DNA of 64,000 bases, taken from positions 902,923 through 966,922 of the forward strand of contig CM041204.1 in the NCBI GenBank assembly GCA_023078555.1, read 5' to 3'. Every line of letters begins with the position of its first letter. Position 1 is the first letter of the stretch. Positions 33,201 to 43,900 of the stretch are shown piece after piece. The notes under the pieces were generated by a model, which worked only from the letters and a program-made list of their open reading frames with translations, was not told where the DNA came from and made no database searches. Origin of the DNA: Ulva prolifera (Eukaryota > Chlorophyta > Ulvophyceae > Ulvales > Ulvaceae). The position numbers and the translations under genes are program-made.

Positions 33201-34021
33201 ATGATGGGGGAGTGTTGCGCCGTCTGCGTGACCAGCTTCACACCCCCCCTGGTCATGGTAGGGTTCCTGTCATGGAAATGACTTTCCGGCAGGATAACCC
33301 TGATCCCAGTCCTGATGTGTACTCTCCACGATTTGGAGCTGGCTCCTCTTCGGAGATTATCCGACGTGACCCTGCTAGGGCAACACCGGAGATAGCCAGA
33401 GCAGCTTTGCATCGCACGCGTGCAATGTCCAGAGCTGCTGCTCACCCTGACGTCCCTGTCCCCCATCGTGTGCGCGGCGAAGTGCACCACTCTGTCGCCA
33501 CGCCCTCCCGTACTGCGCAGTATGTTGTGACGCGCAACGCTGTGTTGCACGACCCTGGTGTAGAAGTTGCGTTCCCTGTTCAACTGTCTGTCAGTGCGTC
33601 TGACGACGACATGGATGAGGATGACGACGGTCCCGGCATCTATGATGACGATGACGAACAGCGCATGGACTACACCGTCTCAGATGATGAAAGAGCTGCG
33701 GCTCATCAGAATCTGGAGGCTCAGCGGGTCCGTTCTGGGAGTAATTCGGCAGCGACCTCAGCATCTGGCGCGGGGGCAGTTGCTCAGCCCTTGCGAGGAG
33801 CTGAGGCGCCGAGGCCCTTCTGGGAGGATGAGCCAGATGAGGTGGAGACCGGGTCCGAATTAGGGGGAGAGGATCCGGACCCCTCAGCCGCAGTCGGGGT
33901 TGGTTTGCCTGACCAGGTGAGGGCCATTCCAGCCGCCTTGCCTCGCATAAAAATCAATCCTCTTGTACGCAAACGCATTGTTCCATTGGCTGCGGATGTA
34001 GCAGCTGTGCATATGCATTAG
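30224..34021 (+). CDS. Copia-1 gag-protease-integrase polyprotein, ended by in-frame TAG
   Basis: The frame starts with ATG at 30,224 and reads 1,265 residues to TAG at 34,019-34,021. Gag occupies about residues 1-320. A CCHC knuckle, CFFCKKKGHLRANC, lies at about residue 324. The protease site IIVDSGSDMHI lies at about 370. The integrase HHCC region is followed by the core LHADLAGP (Asp at ~637), ILHTDKGGEF (Asp at ~704) and MIERRIG (Glu at ~740), which is DD35E spacing. A long acidic linker follows, where the TAG falls. The frame stays open on the other side of the stop, directly into RT. Copia elements normally make one unbroken polyprotein, so the stop is most simply a recent mutation; readthrough is possible. 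Confidence 0.95.
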   Translation: MMSLSNANSNAASPREERRDDADQQPLVDRDADQQLPDGEQPAGMLLRGGRIVRPRPSSHTGQSSQQVPFSSHVVNDPGHTESLISLETLTEALRASRGRSEPDLTKGKLPEWNYKTESFVAYEQKVFLWLGQFELDHLLQHAPSADEQRVHARARTQVLMSLPDADRTTVYRMSHLCEAWSYLTAKYRPSTEAEIHRLWSRFNSLSQHNKDVATYCGEVMSVYTQLEALGADVGQRWLRLKLLEVGEEFNAVRGEVQHSSPHVIIARLTEHADLLKQQRSLQARSGTPAGKPGHGWRKQHRGDGPVVAALAAGQAPREETRTCFFCKKKGHLRANCPQRKQAAAKDVCTIEMPAKYPQPDASLPWNIIVDSGSDMHIVGNREMFTEYGPCQKVANLAGPGQLSIMGRGTIQVNLGAYVDKHGNTHPLDVEIPGVYYAPECPYNLLSTMGLRSEQMFLDTRRNVLYVPGLGDMATDVEDSVKYQELDVDGHPVFAFKMAVDTKPILVGAPVNRGVVWSNQSSPTSVIEDQQQWHHVAVAAIDLQRPNAGGAEVPHDAYLLESAFLAHLSFHQSNWVLKRMQSNSEFYGPLNLYVNSEPLGNRCHGCRIGKVPAGKFSANDRELMGQAKWPGEQLHADLAGPVSPVGIGGVKYVLFVMCAFTRYTFVVGLRKKSEAAAMISYIIERIRVNVVKPGEPGVRILHTDKGGEFMVAALKLYLQRRGITHRLTPTAAHRCNSMIERRIGVAFESLRAVLLASGLPLFLWIECLASVVHGHNLTPSSALYHDKLASILKGLKAQHAVNASADVDEAEKSLGKGKRMKKAERDKLRDEEKRKYKLLATTELDEFLVRSCDKDIIPYMAFFRDTSVEVFQDLLRQQRPWGVEVYAYPRDDKLRKLSPRGVPAYWVGAGLGPSMQRVYAQDVPGGRVFVVRQVMCTADQMIRHVRKYDASAVVDKREPKEFANSYTVAFEGDDEGECVTDADVPPFAAEHTYDGGVLRRLRDQLHTPPGHGRVPVMEMTFRQDNPDPSPDVYSPRFGAGSSSEIIRRDPARATPEIARAALHRTRAMSRAAAHPDVPVPHRVRGEVHHSVATPSRTAQYVVTRNAVLHDPGVEVAFPVQLSVSASDDDMDEDDDGPGIYDDDDEQRMDYTVSDDERAAAHQNLEAQRVRSGSNSAATSASGAGAVAQPLRGAEAPRPFWEDEPDEVETGSELGGEDPDPSAAVGVGLPDQVRAIPAALPRIKINPLVRKRIVPLAADVAAVHMH

Positions 34022-35779
34022 CCTGCGGGCTCTGACATTGCTAGTAGTGAGACAGTTGTAGCTGCTATTGAAGTTTCAGCCTGCGACCAGGACACATCAG
34101 CCGCGGCTGACTGTGGAGTGTCCTGTGCAGGCCTGAAGCCTCAACATGTGGAGTCTGGCGAGCAGCAGAATGCTCAGCGTCATGGGTCGCGCAGAGCAGC
34201 TGCCGCCAAGAAACAGAAGCCCTCCGACCCTGATATGCCTTCTTTGAAGGAAGCACTCGCGAGTGCTGACAGGGATGCATGGCTGCGTGCCATGCAGGAG
34301 GAGGTAGATGCACTGGGTGAGCACGGAACCTTCGGGTTGTGCTATCTGCCTGCGGGCAAACGGGCTATCTCGGGCAAATGGGTGCTTAAGATTAAGCGTG
34401 GGCCTGCGGGGGAGATTCAGCGCTATAAGGCACGTTATGTAGCGCGTGGGTTTTCTCAGGTAGAAGGGATTGACTTCTTTGAGACTTGGTCTCCTGTTGG
34501 TAGTTATGCGACACTGCGTGTGTTGCTGTCAGTTGCTGCTCAGGAAGATTTAGAGATTAGGCATATAGACATTCAGTGCGCTTTTCTGAATGGTGAGTTA
34601 GAAGAAGAAGTGTTCGTTGAACAGCCCCCGTTCTTCACTGACGGGACAGCACATGTGTGGAAATTGCATAGAACCTTGTATGGCCTGAAGCAAGCTGCTC
34701 GCGAGTGGCATAAAGCTTTAATAAAGGTCTTAGCTGAGATGGGATTTGTGTGCGCACAAAGTGATCCCGGACTGTATGTCAGAACATCCGGTCGCTGTTT
34801 TATTTTCTTGTGGGTCGATGACTTGTTCATTTTTAGCAGCTCTGCGGGACTGCAAGAACTTGTCGACGTCATTCTCACGAAATTTGAAGGCAGAGACCTG
34901 GGTGAACTTGCATGGGCACTTGGCACAGAGATCATGCGTGATCGCAAGGCCAAAACAATCATCATGACACAACGAAACAAAATTCACAACTTACTTGAAA
35001 AGTACAGTATGTCTGACTGTCGCAAGTCTCCCACTCCCTTAGTGCCGCGGCAACAACAAAGGAGTGCGAAAGAGCATCCTGACCTGGAGAAAGCCAGTGC
35101 TGCTGAGCATTCCAGGTTCATGAGTGCTGTAGGAAGTATCCAGTATATTGCAGGAGTGACACGACCTGACCTGAGCTATGTGGCACATGCCCTGGCCCGG
35201 CACATGTCTAGTAGTCTGAACGAACATTGGTCTGCCGTGCAACATGTTCTGAGATACCTGCAGTCCACAAAGAATTTAGGAATAAAATTTATAGGCTCTG
35301 AGGGACACGGGTATTTGTTGGAGGCTTTTTCAGATGCAGATTTTGCGAACTCTGCTGATCTGAAAAGCGTATCTGGTATGGTTATTCGGGTGTATGGGAA
35401 CTGTGTTCTCTGGCGTTCGAAGAAGCAGAGTATAGTGGCTGGGGATACAACAGAGGCTGAACTCATCGCGATGAGTGCAACAGCCAACGAGTTAATGTGG
35501 GTGAAGCAGTTGCTTCTCGATTTGAAACTCGTCCCACATAAGCCAACTCTGTGGGGTGACAATAAGAGTGCCAATATCTTGGCTGTGAATGCTGTGTCCA
35601 CTGACAGATCCAAGCACATTCGTGTGCGGCACTTGCGAGTGCGGGAATATGTCCAGATGGATGAACTTAAGGTAGCATGGGTGGGCACTGTTGATCAGTT
35701 AGCGGATGTGTTTACTAAAGTGCTGCCCGGACCTGCTTTGTTAGAAGTTCGTAATAAACTCCAGCTAGTGGAAACGTAG
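34022..35779 (+). CDS. Copia-1 reverse transcriptase and RNase H (same frame after TAG)
   Basis: This continues the 30,224 frame without shift after the TAG, up to TAG at 35,777-35,779. RT begins around 34,370 (SGKWVLKIKRGPAGEIQRYK). It has YVARGFSQVEGIDFFETWSP, HIDIQCAFLNGELEEEVFVE, LYGLKQAAREWHKAL and the catalytic FLWVDDLFIF, where Trp replaces the usual Tyr of YVDD. RNase H follows (AFSDADFANSADLKSVSGMV, TTEAELIAMSATANELMW, LWGDNKSANILA, KHIRVRHLRVRE), and the product ends with the copia tail DVFTKVLPGPALLEVRNKL. All catalytic residues I can place are present. There is no ATG immediately after the stop, so independent translation would need a later start. Confidence 0.95.
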   Translation, partial: PAGSDIASSETVVAAIEVSACDQDTSAAADCGVSCAGLKPQHVESGEQQNAQRHGSRRAAAAKKQKPSDPDMPSLKEALASADRDAWLRAMQEEVDALGEHGTFGLCYLPAGKRAISGKWVLKIKRGPAGEIQRYKARYVARGFSQVEGIDFFETWSPVGSYATLRVLLSVAAQEDLEIRHIDIQCAFLNGELEEEVFVEQPPFFTDGTAHVWKLHRTLYGLKQAAREWHKALIKVLAEMGFVCAQSDPGLYVRTSGRCFIFLWVDDLFIFSSSAGLQELVDVILTKFEGRDLGELAWALGTEIMRDRKAKTIIMTQRNKIHNLLEKYSMSDCRKSPTPLVPRQQQRSAKEHPDLEKASAAEHSRFMSAVGSIQYIAGVTRPDLSYVAHALARHMSSSLNEHWSAVQHVLRYLQSTKNLGIKFIGSEGHGYLLEAFSDADFANSADLKSVSGMVIRVYGNCVLWRSKKQSIVAGDTTEAELIAMSATANELMWVKQLLLDLKLVPHKPTLWGDNKSANILAVNAVSTDRSKHIRVRHLRVREYVQMDELKVAWVGTVDQLADVFTKVLPGPALLEVRNKLQLVET

Positions 35780-35789
35780 CAGGGTTCAT

Positions 35790-35796
35790 GGGGGAG
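35790..35796 (+). other. Polypurine tract of copia-1
   Basis: GGGGGAG directly before the 3' LTR start TGTCAC, 11 bases after the pol stop codon. It primes plus-strand DNA synthesis in LTR elements. Confidence 0.85.
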
Positions 35797-36151
35797 TGTC
35801 ACAATGCATGAGCCTGCGGGCAGCAGTGTGGTGACAGATGCACCCATGCACGGACGATCCGCGGATCCAGTGTAGGGGTAAGCCGCCAGCTAGGATCGTC
35901 TCGATGTAGTGAGAGAGATCGTGCGAGGGTTTCCCGCCGTATCCTTGAGTGTTGAGTGTTCAGTGTGCATATAAGCATGTGCACACTGAGATCTGTAACC
36001 ATTCTCTTTACTGTTTCCCGGTACTAGCACTTCCCTTCAGCATCTCTCGGTTCTACCTCTGCGCGCAGCAGGTATGGGATGCTGGCTGTCCTGACCTGAC
36101 CTGAATGAGGACTGCGAGTCCGCCCCTGCACAAGGAATAGCTTTTCTGACA
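35797..36151 (+). repeat. 3' LTR of copia-1
   Basis: 355 bp, six differences from the 5' LTR and no indels by eye. It ends TTTTCTGACA and is followed by the CACGG duplication. Confidence 0.96.
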
Positions 36152-37227
36152 CACGGGACACATAACGTATCCTCAATAACTTTGAAACGCCATCAAATCG
36201 GGACAAATGAACGATTCAGCAATACTTCAAACATTATCATGAGTATATATCATGCTTCTTTGAGGCCTTTTGCAAAAAAAATTTGTACCGAAGTCGGGCC
36301 ACTGCACATGGCCTTACGGCAGGCGGACCCAAGAATGTGGATAATAAATGGTGCGTGGTGGATGGCAATATGAAACGCACACATATTTGATCCATTGCGG
36401 TACAATGGGAACAATGATTGCACTATTGTGTGGCTAGCTTCTGTTGAAAAGGAAGCTTGCGGGCGTCCCCTAGGCATGGCAAGCCCTCCGCGATCACGTA
36501 TGGAGATGGAGTGGATAATTGCGAATGACGGGATCGGGTTCAGGAATATTGGCGGCGATGTTTGCCCTCCTTGTTGTATGCCATGGCATTCCGCCGGTGG
36601 CCTCGCTGTGGTGTTGATGTGTGGGCTGGTACCTCGTGTGGGAATGGTATGAGTAATGGTTGGCAGAGCAGGTGGCAACACGTTTGGTTGTGTAGGATGT
36701 TCCCTTGGCTGTGTTTGGTTTTGAAGCAGTCCGAGGACACAATTGTCCTCACACCATGTGGCAGATGCAATTGCTTGTCAATTTGCCTGCTCAATTGGCC
36801 ATGTGAGCTTCTTTTTTATGCGTGGTCAACTATTGCTGCAGGGCTAGAAGTGGCATAAACATTTTGACTATGGTTGACATCTTTGAGGTGCACGCTGGGG
36901 CCATAAATCACTTGATCTTGTCAAATGGGTGCCACGCAGAATCGTGGAAGATCATTTGGCCACACAAGTCCACATATTCTAGAAATATCATACGCGGACG
37001 TGATGCATCAGGTCTTGGAAGCTGAAGACCATGCCGGCATGTGACATGCGCAATGCCCCCTCAATGAAGTTTTGCATTGTCCTTTGGTAAATAAAGACAC
37101 GGATGGCGTCCAACCATTCATGGAAGGGCCACTCAAGCGAAATGGCTTTTTCCGTGACAGCTTGATAGTGCACGGTTCACGCGTGAACCCCTTGGACTAG
37201 TGTTTGATCACCGGGCCATGGACGTCC

Positions 37228-37435
37228 TCATGCACACGACACGAGAGTTCAAAGTTGCTCACAGGTTGTGGCACCATTTTTGCTACACGGATGCATCACC
37301 GCGTATGGCATCCAACGAAGCAGAATGTCTGGACACAAAGAAGTATTCAGCACCATGTTGCACTCGTGCCGCCTACGAAATTTGGAGTTTACAATAGCAT
37401 ATGGACACGTGAGGCAAGGATGACAATACCAAGAG
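37228..37435. repeat. Diverged dispersed repeat, joined copy
   Basis: Its first half (GTTCAAAG…CACAGGTTGTGGC…CCATTTT) matches 39,980-40,090. Its second half (CATGTTGCACTCG…ATGGACACGTG-GGCAA…AATACCA) matches 40,832-40,922. The two halves are adjacent here but separated by about 740 bp there. Confidence 0.55.
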
Positions 37436-37820
37436 CGATAGCACAATGAAAACATAAAGCGTCGCGGCTACTGCCGCCACTTGCGTTCTCGTCGCGCAAA
37501 ACATCTGCAATACGAAATGGTTCGTTGTACTTCCATGGGGGATGGATGCCGCCATGTACATGGATCATCTGGATGGTGCCGCTGGCGACATTGGCTATCT
37601 ACAACATCAAGTTTGCGGGGCTCGTGTGGGTAGCCAACGCAAGTGAAGTGGCGATGCACATTGCAAGGAATGGGAAGTCTAGGGAGAGTTATCCATAGGG
37701 CACTACATCCAGACTAGTGCCCAAGCAGGTACGCCTGTTGAGTAGGAGTATACGGACTCCAGTTTAGTGATAGCAAGGGTGCCATCGAACCTGGAATAGA
37801 TGGCCATTGCGGTGGCGGAG

Positions 37821-37910
37821 AGAAGATCGCCCACAAGAAGATCTCCCACAAGTGGACCTTAGAAGATCGGCCACAAGTGGAGCTTAGGAGATCGCCCACA
37901 AGTGGACCTT
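37821..37910. repeat. 25-bp tandem repeat, 3.6 units
   Basis: Consecutive units at 37,836-37,860, 37,861-37,885 and 37,886-37,910 of the form AGAAGATC-CCCACAAGTGG-CTT, preceded by a partial unit at 37,821-37,835. Units differ at 1-3 positions. Confidence 0.9.
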
Positions 37911-40900
37911 AGTTGGACGCGCGGGTAGTTGACGTGGCTGCTCGCAGTTGCTTGCTTGCTTGATAATTGGTTAATGGGAAACCCTGGCGAACATGCTCGG
38001 ACAGGGGGGTGCCTAGTTGGTGTTGCTTCGAACGAGCATCTCAACCATGGTGCAGTACGTCAAGCCACACGGTCGAAGCACCTTGACAGAAGAGCGCCGA
38101 GTCCTTCGAAGGAAGCGTTCATAATCAAGATAAGGAAGGATATCGCCATGCGGATTGTTTCACACCCGGGTGCTTGCGGAACGTCAAAAATGGTTGGATG
38201 ATGCTTAAGGTACGACATCGTCATATAGAGACTAGAAGACAACCGCATAAGATTGACTTTACCCTCTTTGCTTAGCCATGGCGAAGTGCGATAACCAATG
38301 CATGTTGGCTGATAGTGTAGCGTATGGTCTGGGGCGCATTTGCAAGCGAACAGATTCAACAAGAGGAAGACAAGGGTAACAAGCATGCACACATTTGAAT
38401 GAACTCAACATAAACAACCTGAGCGACCAAAGGTGGATGCGTTGATCACAAAAAAACACGTGAATCCCGCGTCCATCCCTGCATTGAGTTGCTATCGCTA
38501 CAGACAGCTCTCTGAAAACGTGGATTCGCGCTGCACCTTGATTTCTGTACGAATCAGGTCGTCGAGATCCGGCGATAGCCAATGGGCATGGTGATTTGGC
38601 CAGTATCACATTACGTCAAGCCAATGTGGCAATGTCGTGATGTATGGAGATGTGGACGTACAGTGTTTGGCATGGTCGCCGACTTTGCACTCAGGGCGTG
38701 CGCAAGCATTGTCCACGGGTATGCATCCTCCGCATGTGTGACGTGGAATATATTACATTGGCACTTCGAAGTGCCAAAAGTCTTTGGGATGATGTGGCAT
38801 GGTACACGAGGTTGGTATGTGTAACTAGAGAAGGTTGGCGTCTAGTATTTGGAGAAGCTTGGTGGCACTTATGGGGAAACATGTGGAAACATGCACATCG
38901 AGTTGTATGCATGCAATTCAATTGACACGGTACATGATGGCATTCTGAGGTACGAATAACCATCTTTGCTATACATTTCACTACCACATGCTAGCGGGAT
39001 ACCTCATGAGATACATACACATGTTTCCTCAACAAATGCATGCATGCATAGTGTTTTTGTGCCTGTGAGCGGAGATGGTTCGCCATTACAATGAATGGGT
39101 TACAAATCTCATCACTAAAACTGTGAGAAGTGTGTCAGGAAGCACGGGTGTGGATTCCGTGTCGAGTGACCTTGTGGAGTGACCAAGTCCGTATCGAGAG
39201 ATCGGTGTTGTGTATGGCAAGATTGAGTGTGTCATTAACGTGCACAAATCCCAAGTACAAACCCCACATCAAACCAGACAAGTGATAAGTGGAGCGCCTT
39301 TCTTTGCGCAACATCAACATGCAATGGTATATCCGCTTTGACAATGTGCACTATAGCATGACTAATACGTTGACACACTTTCAAACATGTGTTGATCTCC
39401 CATGGCTTGGAAATCGCATTGTAGCAATAGCTAGAGTCGGATCTACCAATAGAAGGGGCGTAAAAAACGAGGGTTGGTCATGGCACCTGGTCATGGCACT
39501 CGTCAATGGAGAATGGGCTAGGCTACGTATTGTAACATATGGATGGGAACAAGCAATCGTCTTTGCACATGCAAGGTCCCCCCTTTGAGGGCCTGATGTG
39601 CCCGTGCAAAGTGGCCCTTACAAACGGCTGTGTGGCTCCAAGCTAACCTCGGGTTCCGCCAGCATGCCACCCATTGCGACCATCTAGGAGATACTTGCAC
39701 CGGCACTTTGATGTGCGGCAAAAGGAACATGGCATGCCACTTGCATATGCCATATGATATGTGGCATAAATATATATCAAACATGTCAAATACATGCACA
39801 TATGCCAGCCCAACACTCGGTAGGGGCACTTCCATATCAAGATCATCGTTTGAGGTCACTGTGAGCGAAGAGATTGCGTAATAACACCACATATATGATA
39901 TCGAGAAAATGAATGCTTCCTAGGTGTATTGCAAGGTGCCACGATGAAGCCGACGCCACCAAGATGGTACTTGGATATGTCATCATGCAAAAGTCACGAG
40001 TGTTCAAACCCGCGCACAGGTTGTGGCGCCATTTTCGCTCCGCAAATGCACCACAAATCAAATCCAACAAAGGAAATTGTATGAACACAGAGAACAAATC
40101 AACGCAAAGACGTAATAACAAAGTAGGGGCCTTGTTAATGAGTAAGAAATTTTCTTTTCGGCATGGGACACTGCACTAAACACCGCCATATCCACAATGC
40201 TAGTATCTTGTGCGTTGGTGATGTACGTGCTACTCACCTAACTGCCACCCGCATCCTCGGACACGGCTTGCTAGCAAAGGGCATTTAAATAAGCTATTGC
40301 ACGGCTGTGACAACGGAATGAAATTGTATCAATGATGTATCCATTGACCACAATCCTAAGAAAGGTATTGTTGTAAATAGAGCGTATACTGTTACATTGA
40401 AAGATGTATACAATGAACATTTGTAAAATGTTACAAAATGATAGTATTGCTTATCACCCGAAGACCGTTATCATCATCATTCGCTCGTGATATTATATTA
40501 TACCTGCCTACACTTGTTTGAATGTCGTTCTTGCGGAATGCACAAATACCCCAGCAAGATAAACATGTCATACGAAGCTAGCGGAGGTCCATTGTCGAGT
40601 GCCGCAAGGCAATGTTCAACCCTACGCACAAAGCGCAATTGCAAAGCCTGTCGCACAAAGCGCACGCTGTGATTGTTCATGTCACTACTTCCATGCTTTG
40701 GATCTCTTGCTATACTTGATTTCGGCCACGTGAATGTGACAGGATGCACCTGAACCCAAAGCTTTCCCCCTCCCATCAATTTCAATTTGGTGTGGGGGCG
40801 AAGCTACGGCTAGCGATTCTGCTGTGAAAGTGCATCATGTTGCACTCAAGTCGTTTAATACATTCGGACTTTACAAAAGCATGATGGACACGTGGGGCAA

Positions 40901-43900
40901 GAATGTCAATACCAGTTCTGATCGCAGACTGAAAACGAACACTGATTTGTGTCTCCTACATCCGGTAATCCCCAACCCCACTTCAGTTGGCGGACGTCAT
41001 GGGAAACGCTGCTATGTTGATATTCAATTGCCCCCTTACACAATCAGCCCATACCCGGTGAAAAAACACATCTGGTGTGAGTGCATCTCCCTCTAGAGTA
41101 CTCACACTTTCATGCAGTTCTAACTCCAATAGACAAGATTTCAAAGGTATAACCAAATAAAAGTTTACTTATGGTACTCACCCACATGCGCTTAGATACA
41201 TGTCTTTCCAACCCATTGTGCCCCATGTTTCCCCGCTCCGATGTACACCGCGCACATGTAAACCCCCACCACCAACTTTGCCCGCTGACTCTCGCCGCGC
41301 ACCCATCGCCCGCTCCAATGGCCTACAAAGGCTTGTCCAAAACATGCCTCTGCGCGCAACTTTGACTGATTCGTGCCTCCCAACGCCGTTCCCAGGTTAC
41401 CTTGCCCATAGAGAAACCGGATTTCAACCCGCGTCGCCGGTCAACATGCCCCCGACCTCAACGCACCGTGTTGAGGTCGGCCCAACGCACGACGGTGAGC
41501 ACGGGTGCAACAGCTGCAGAGGCATGTATCGGCGCCACGTGGGTGGCGGGCTGTGCGGCGGGCACTATAGGGGCAAGCACCCCTGCATTTGCGGGAGCAA
41601 CGGAAGGTTGCTGTCCTGGGAGTTGCAGAAGGATACATGCGTAGGAGAAAGCAAGGGGCTTAGTGGTTGGTGGTGGTATCGCGGTTGCGGATGTGAGTGG
41701 CAATTCGACGTTGACAATGCAATAGAGGCGGACGGAGCAAAGAACAACGTGGCGGAGCAATGAGGTTCGTGGCAAAGAAAGACCATGGGTTGTAGGGGCA
41801 TACCGTTGGGGGGCAAGAGGTGTTGGGGCATGACTTGGGCTGGCGGAATGTTTCCGCGGCAAGCGAGGAATTCAGCATCCCCTCCAAGGTTAGGGAGGGT
41901 CTTGTTCACCCCGAAAGATCCGGCTGCAGCGAGGTGTTCCTCGATAAGCGGGAGTAGCATGTCCATGAAGATCACATATGACATTCCTGCGATCTGTAGA
42001 ATACGCAGATAATGAAGCACGGTGGCCAAGAGAACTACACGTAGGGTGGTGATGTGGTGTGGTGATGTTGCGATGTTGGTGCTATTATATAACATGTGGC
42101 AGGCATTGTGCGAGCGGCCCAAAAAAGTCATGGACACGTGCGGGGATGACACGTACCAAGTCCCATGAAAACCCCTCGATTTGCAACATGTACAAACCCA
42201 ACTTGTTGTATTGGTGTTGTGAGATGTCCATCTTACCTCCGGCGCAGGCTGGTTGTCGTATGCATGCACGCACGACTCAGGTGGTAACAGTCACAACTCA
42301 CGCAAATAGGGCGGAAATCCGGCCATCACATAAAATTCATATTATCATTACTCACCTTTTTACGTCATCAGATTTCCGCCTTACGTGCGGCATATACATA
42401 TTGGCGTCACAAGCGGACGTCGATCAGCTCTAGCCATGTGACTACGAGGGCGTCGCGCACCAGTTATATCACTCTTCACTAAAATGTCAGATATCTCAGT
42501 AATAAGCCTTGAGTTCGACGTGCATTTGAACGTGCACGCGAACTTAGATCATATCAAATGACACATTATATCAACATTTAGATATATCACTGGTCATAAG
42601 ACATGCATCATGATACATTCATGGTCACACGTCATCAGTCATACCCAGCATGCACACAGTCATCTGTGCACAGGCCATTCGGAGGCACTAAGTCACCTGA
42701 GCCCGAACTGTTGTGAAAGTGCCTCGTAGCGCACAAGGTAGGTGCACATGCGAATGCACGCACGGGGTGACACGTGGCAGTCACTAGCCCGCGAATGAGA
42801 AGACACATTCCAGCTCTCTGTATAGAATACAAGGTCATGGTTCAAGTATCTGACTCAGATACTGACCATGCAGGTGATCCCAGATCTCAGGCGTCATGTG
42901 CTAAGTACTCCGCACACGTACTTAACATTTCGCCCAACTAAACTTACGGTATGACGCTTCCACTCGCGCTTGCATTCGAACACGAACCCGCTTCGCGGTG
43001 GCCATGCGAGATTACTACACGAAATTGTCATAAAGCCATATTTGGGGTTTAACTCCGACATGCACGGTATACTCCGAGACGCGCTGTTATTGCATTGGAA
43101 GTTACATGCATATGTCAGTGAGCACAATCATACTCGTCACACCATAACGCTGGCCTCGAGTCCGGTGTCCAGCGCTTGTCAGCCAATCATGTTAGATATC
43201 CCGCGATTATTAGGGATTTTAGTGTGCTCCACTTTTGTGTAGCACTTTAGCGTGGCCAGCCTTATCAGGGGTGTCCTGGGTGCATTCCAAACGGTATTTA
43301 TACCGGCACTTGCAGGGATTCGTCCTTCTGTTTTCAGAGTTCGAATTGGGGAGCCTATTTCCATTCTGTCTTAACACATTTTTGTCTGACACCCATTTTT
43401 GTTAAACTTGTCATATTCTATAGCTGATTACAGTCTCCGACTGCAACATAAGGCCCATCGACCCTCGCCAGCTCCAGGTGCAAGTCAGATCCATGTGCTC
43501 GTCAGCACCCCGGAGGCTTCCACCTCTCTCGACAATTGGCCGCTGGTCTGTCGAATGCTTCGGAGGAAAGCCGACGCCGCTTGGCGCGGGCCATGGCAGT
43601 ACTCGTCGGGAAGATTCTTACTTGTCAAGATGATGCAGATGTCATTCCATGATCGGGGGGTTGATTCACGGGTATGGTGCTTCTCTTGCTGTTATGTAAT
43701 CTGCATAGCAGACGGGCACATGTCGTGGGAAGGCACATGTCCGATTTAAAGTGTTGTAGTGTGCGGGCTTTCATGTATGTGGACTGGGGCATGCATATAT
43801 AAATGTTGTGTAGCATGCCAGGTTGATCAACCAGTATGTTGATGTGTGCGATCAACCATTGCATTGCAAAATCACAAAGGAGCGAGGCGCACTTGCATGG

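Larger units (their letters stand above)
29570..36151 (+). mobile_element. Copia-1: nearly intact Ty1/copia retrotransposon
   Basis: A 6,582-bp insertion with two 355-bp LTRs (29,570-29,924 and 35,797-36,151), both TG…CA bounded. It is flanked by a perfect 5-bp duplication, CACGG (29,565-29,569 and 36,152-36,156). The LTRs differ at six positions by eye, so the insertion is fairly recent. Inside are a primer-binding site directly after the 5' LTR, one long gag-protease-integrase-RT-RNase H frame interrupted by a single TAG, and a GGGGGAG polypurine tract directly before the 3' LTR. Domain order (integrase before RT) is diagnostic for copia. Confidence 0.97.

Noticed and set aside
41565-42269. 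234-codon minus-strand open frame
   Set aside because: Two overlapping minus frames and one plus frame are similarly open over the same GC-rich stretch. No motif favours any of them.
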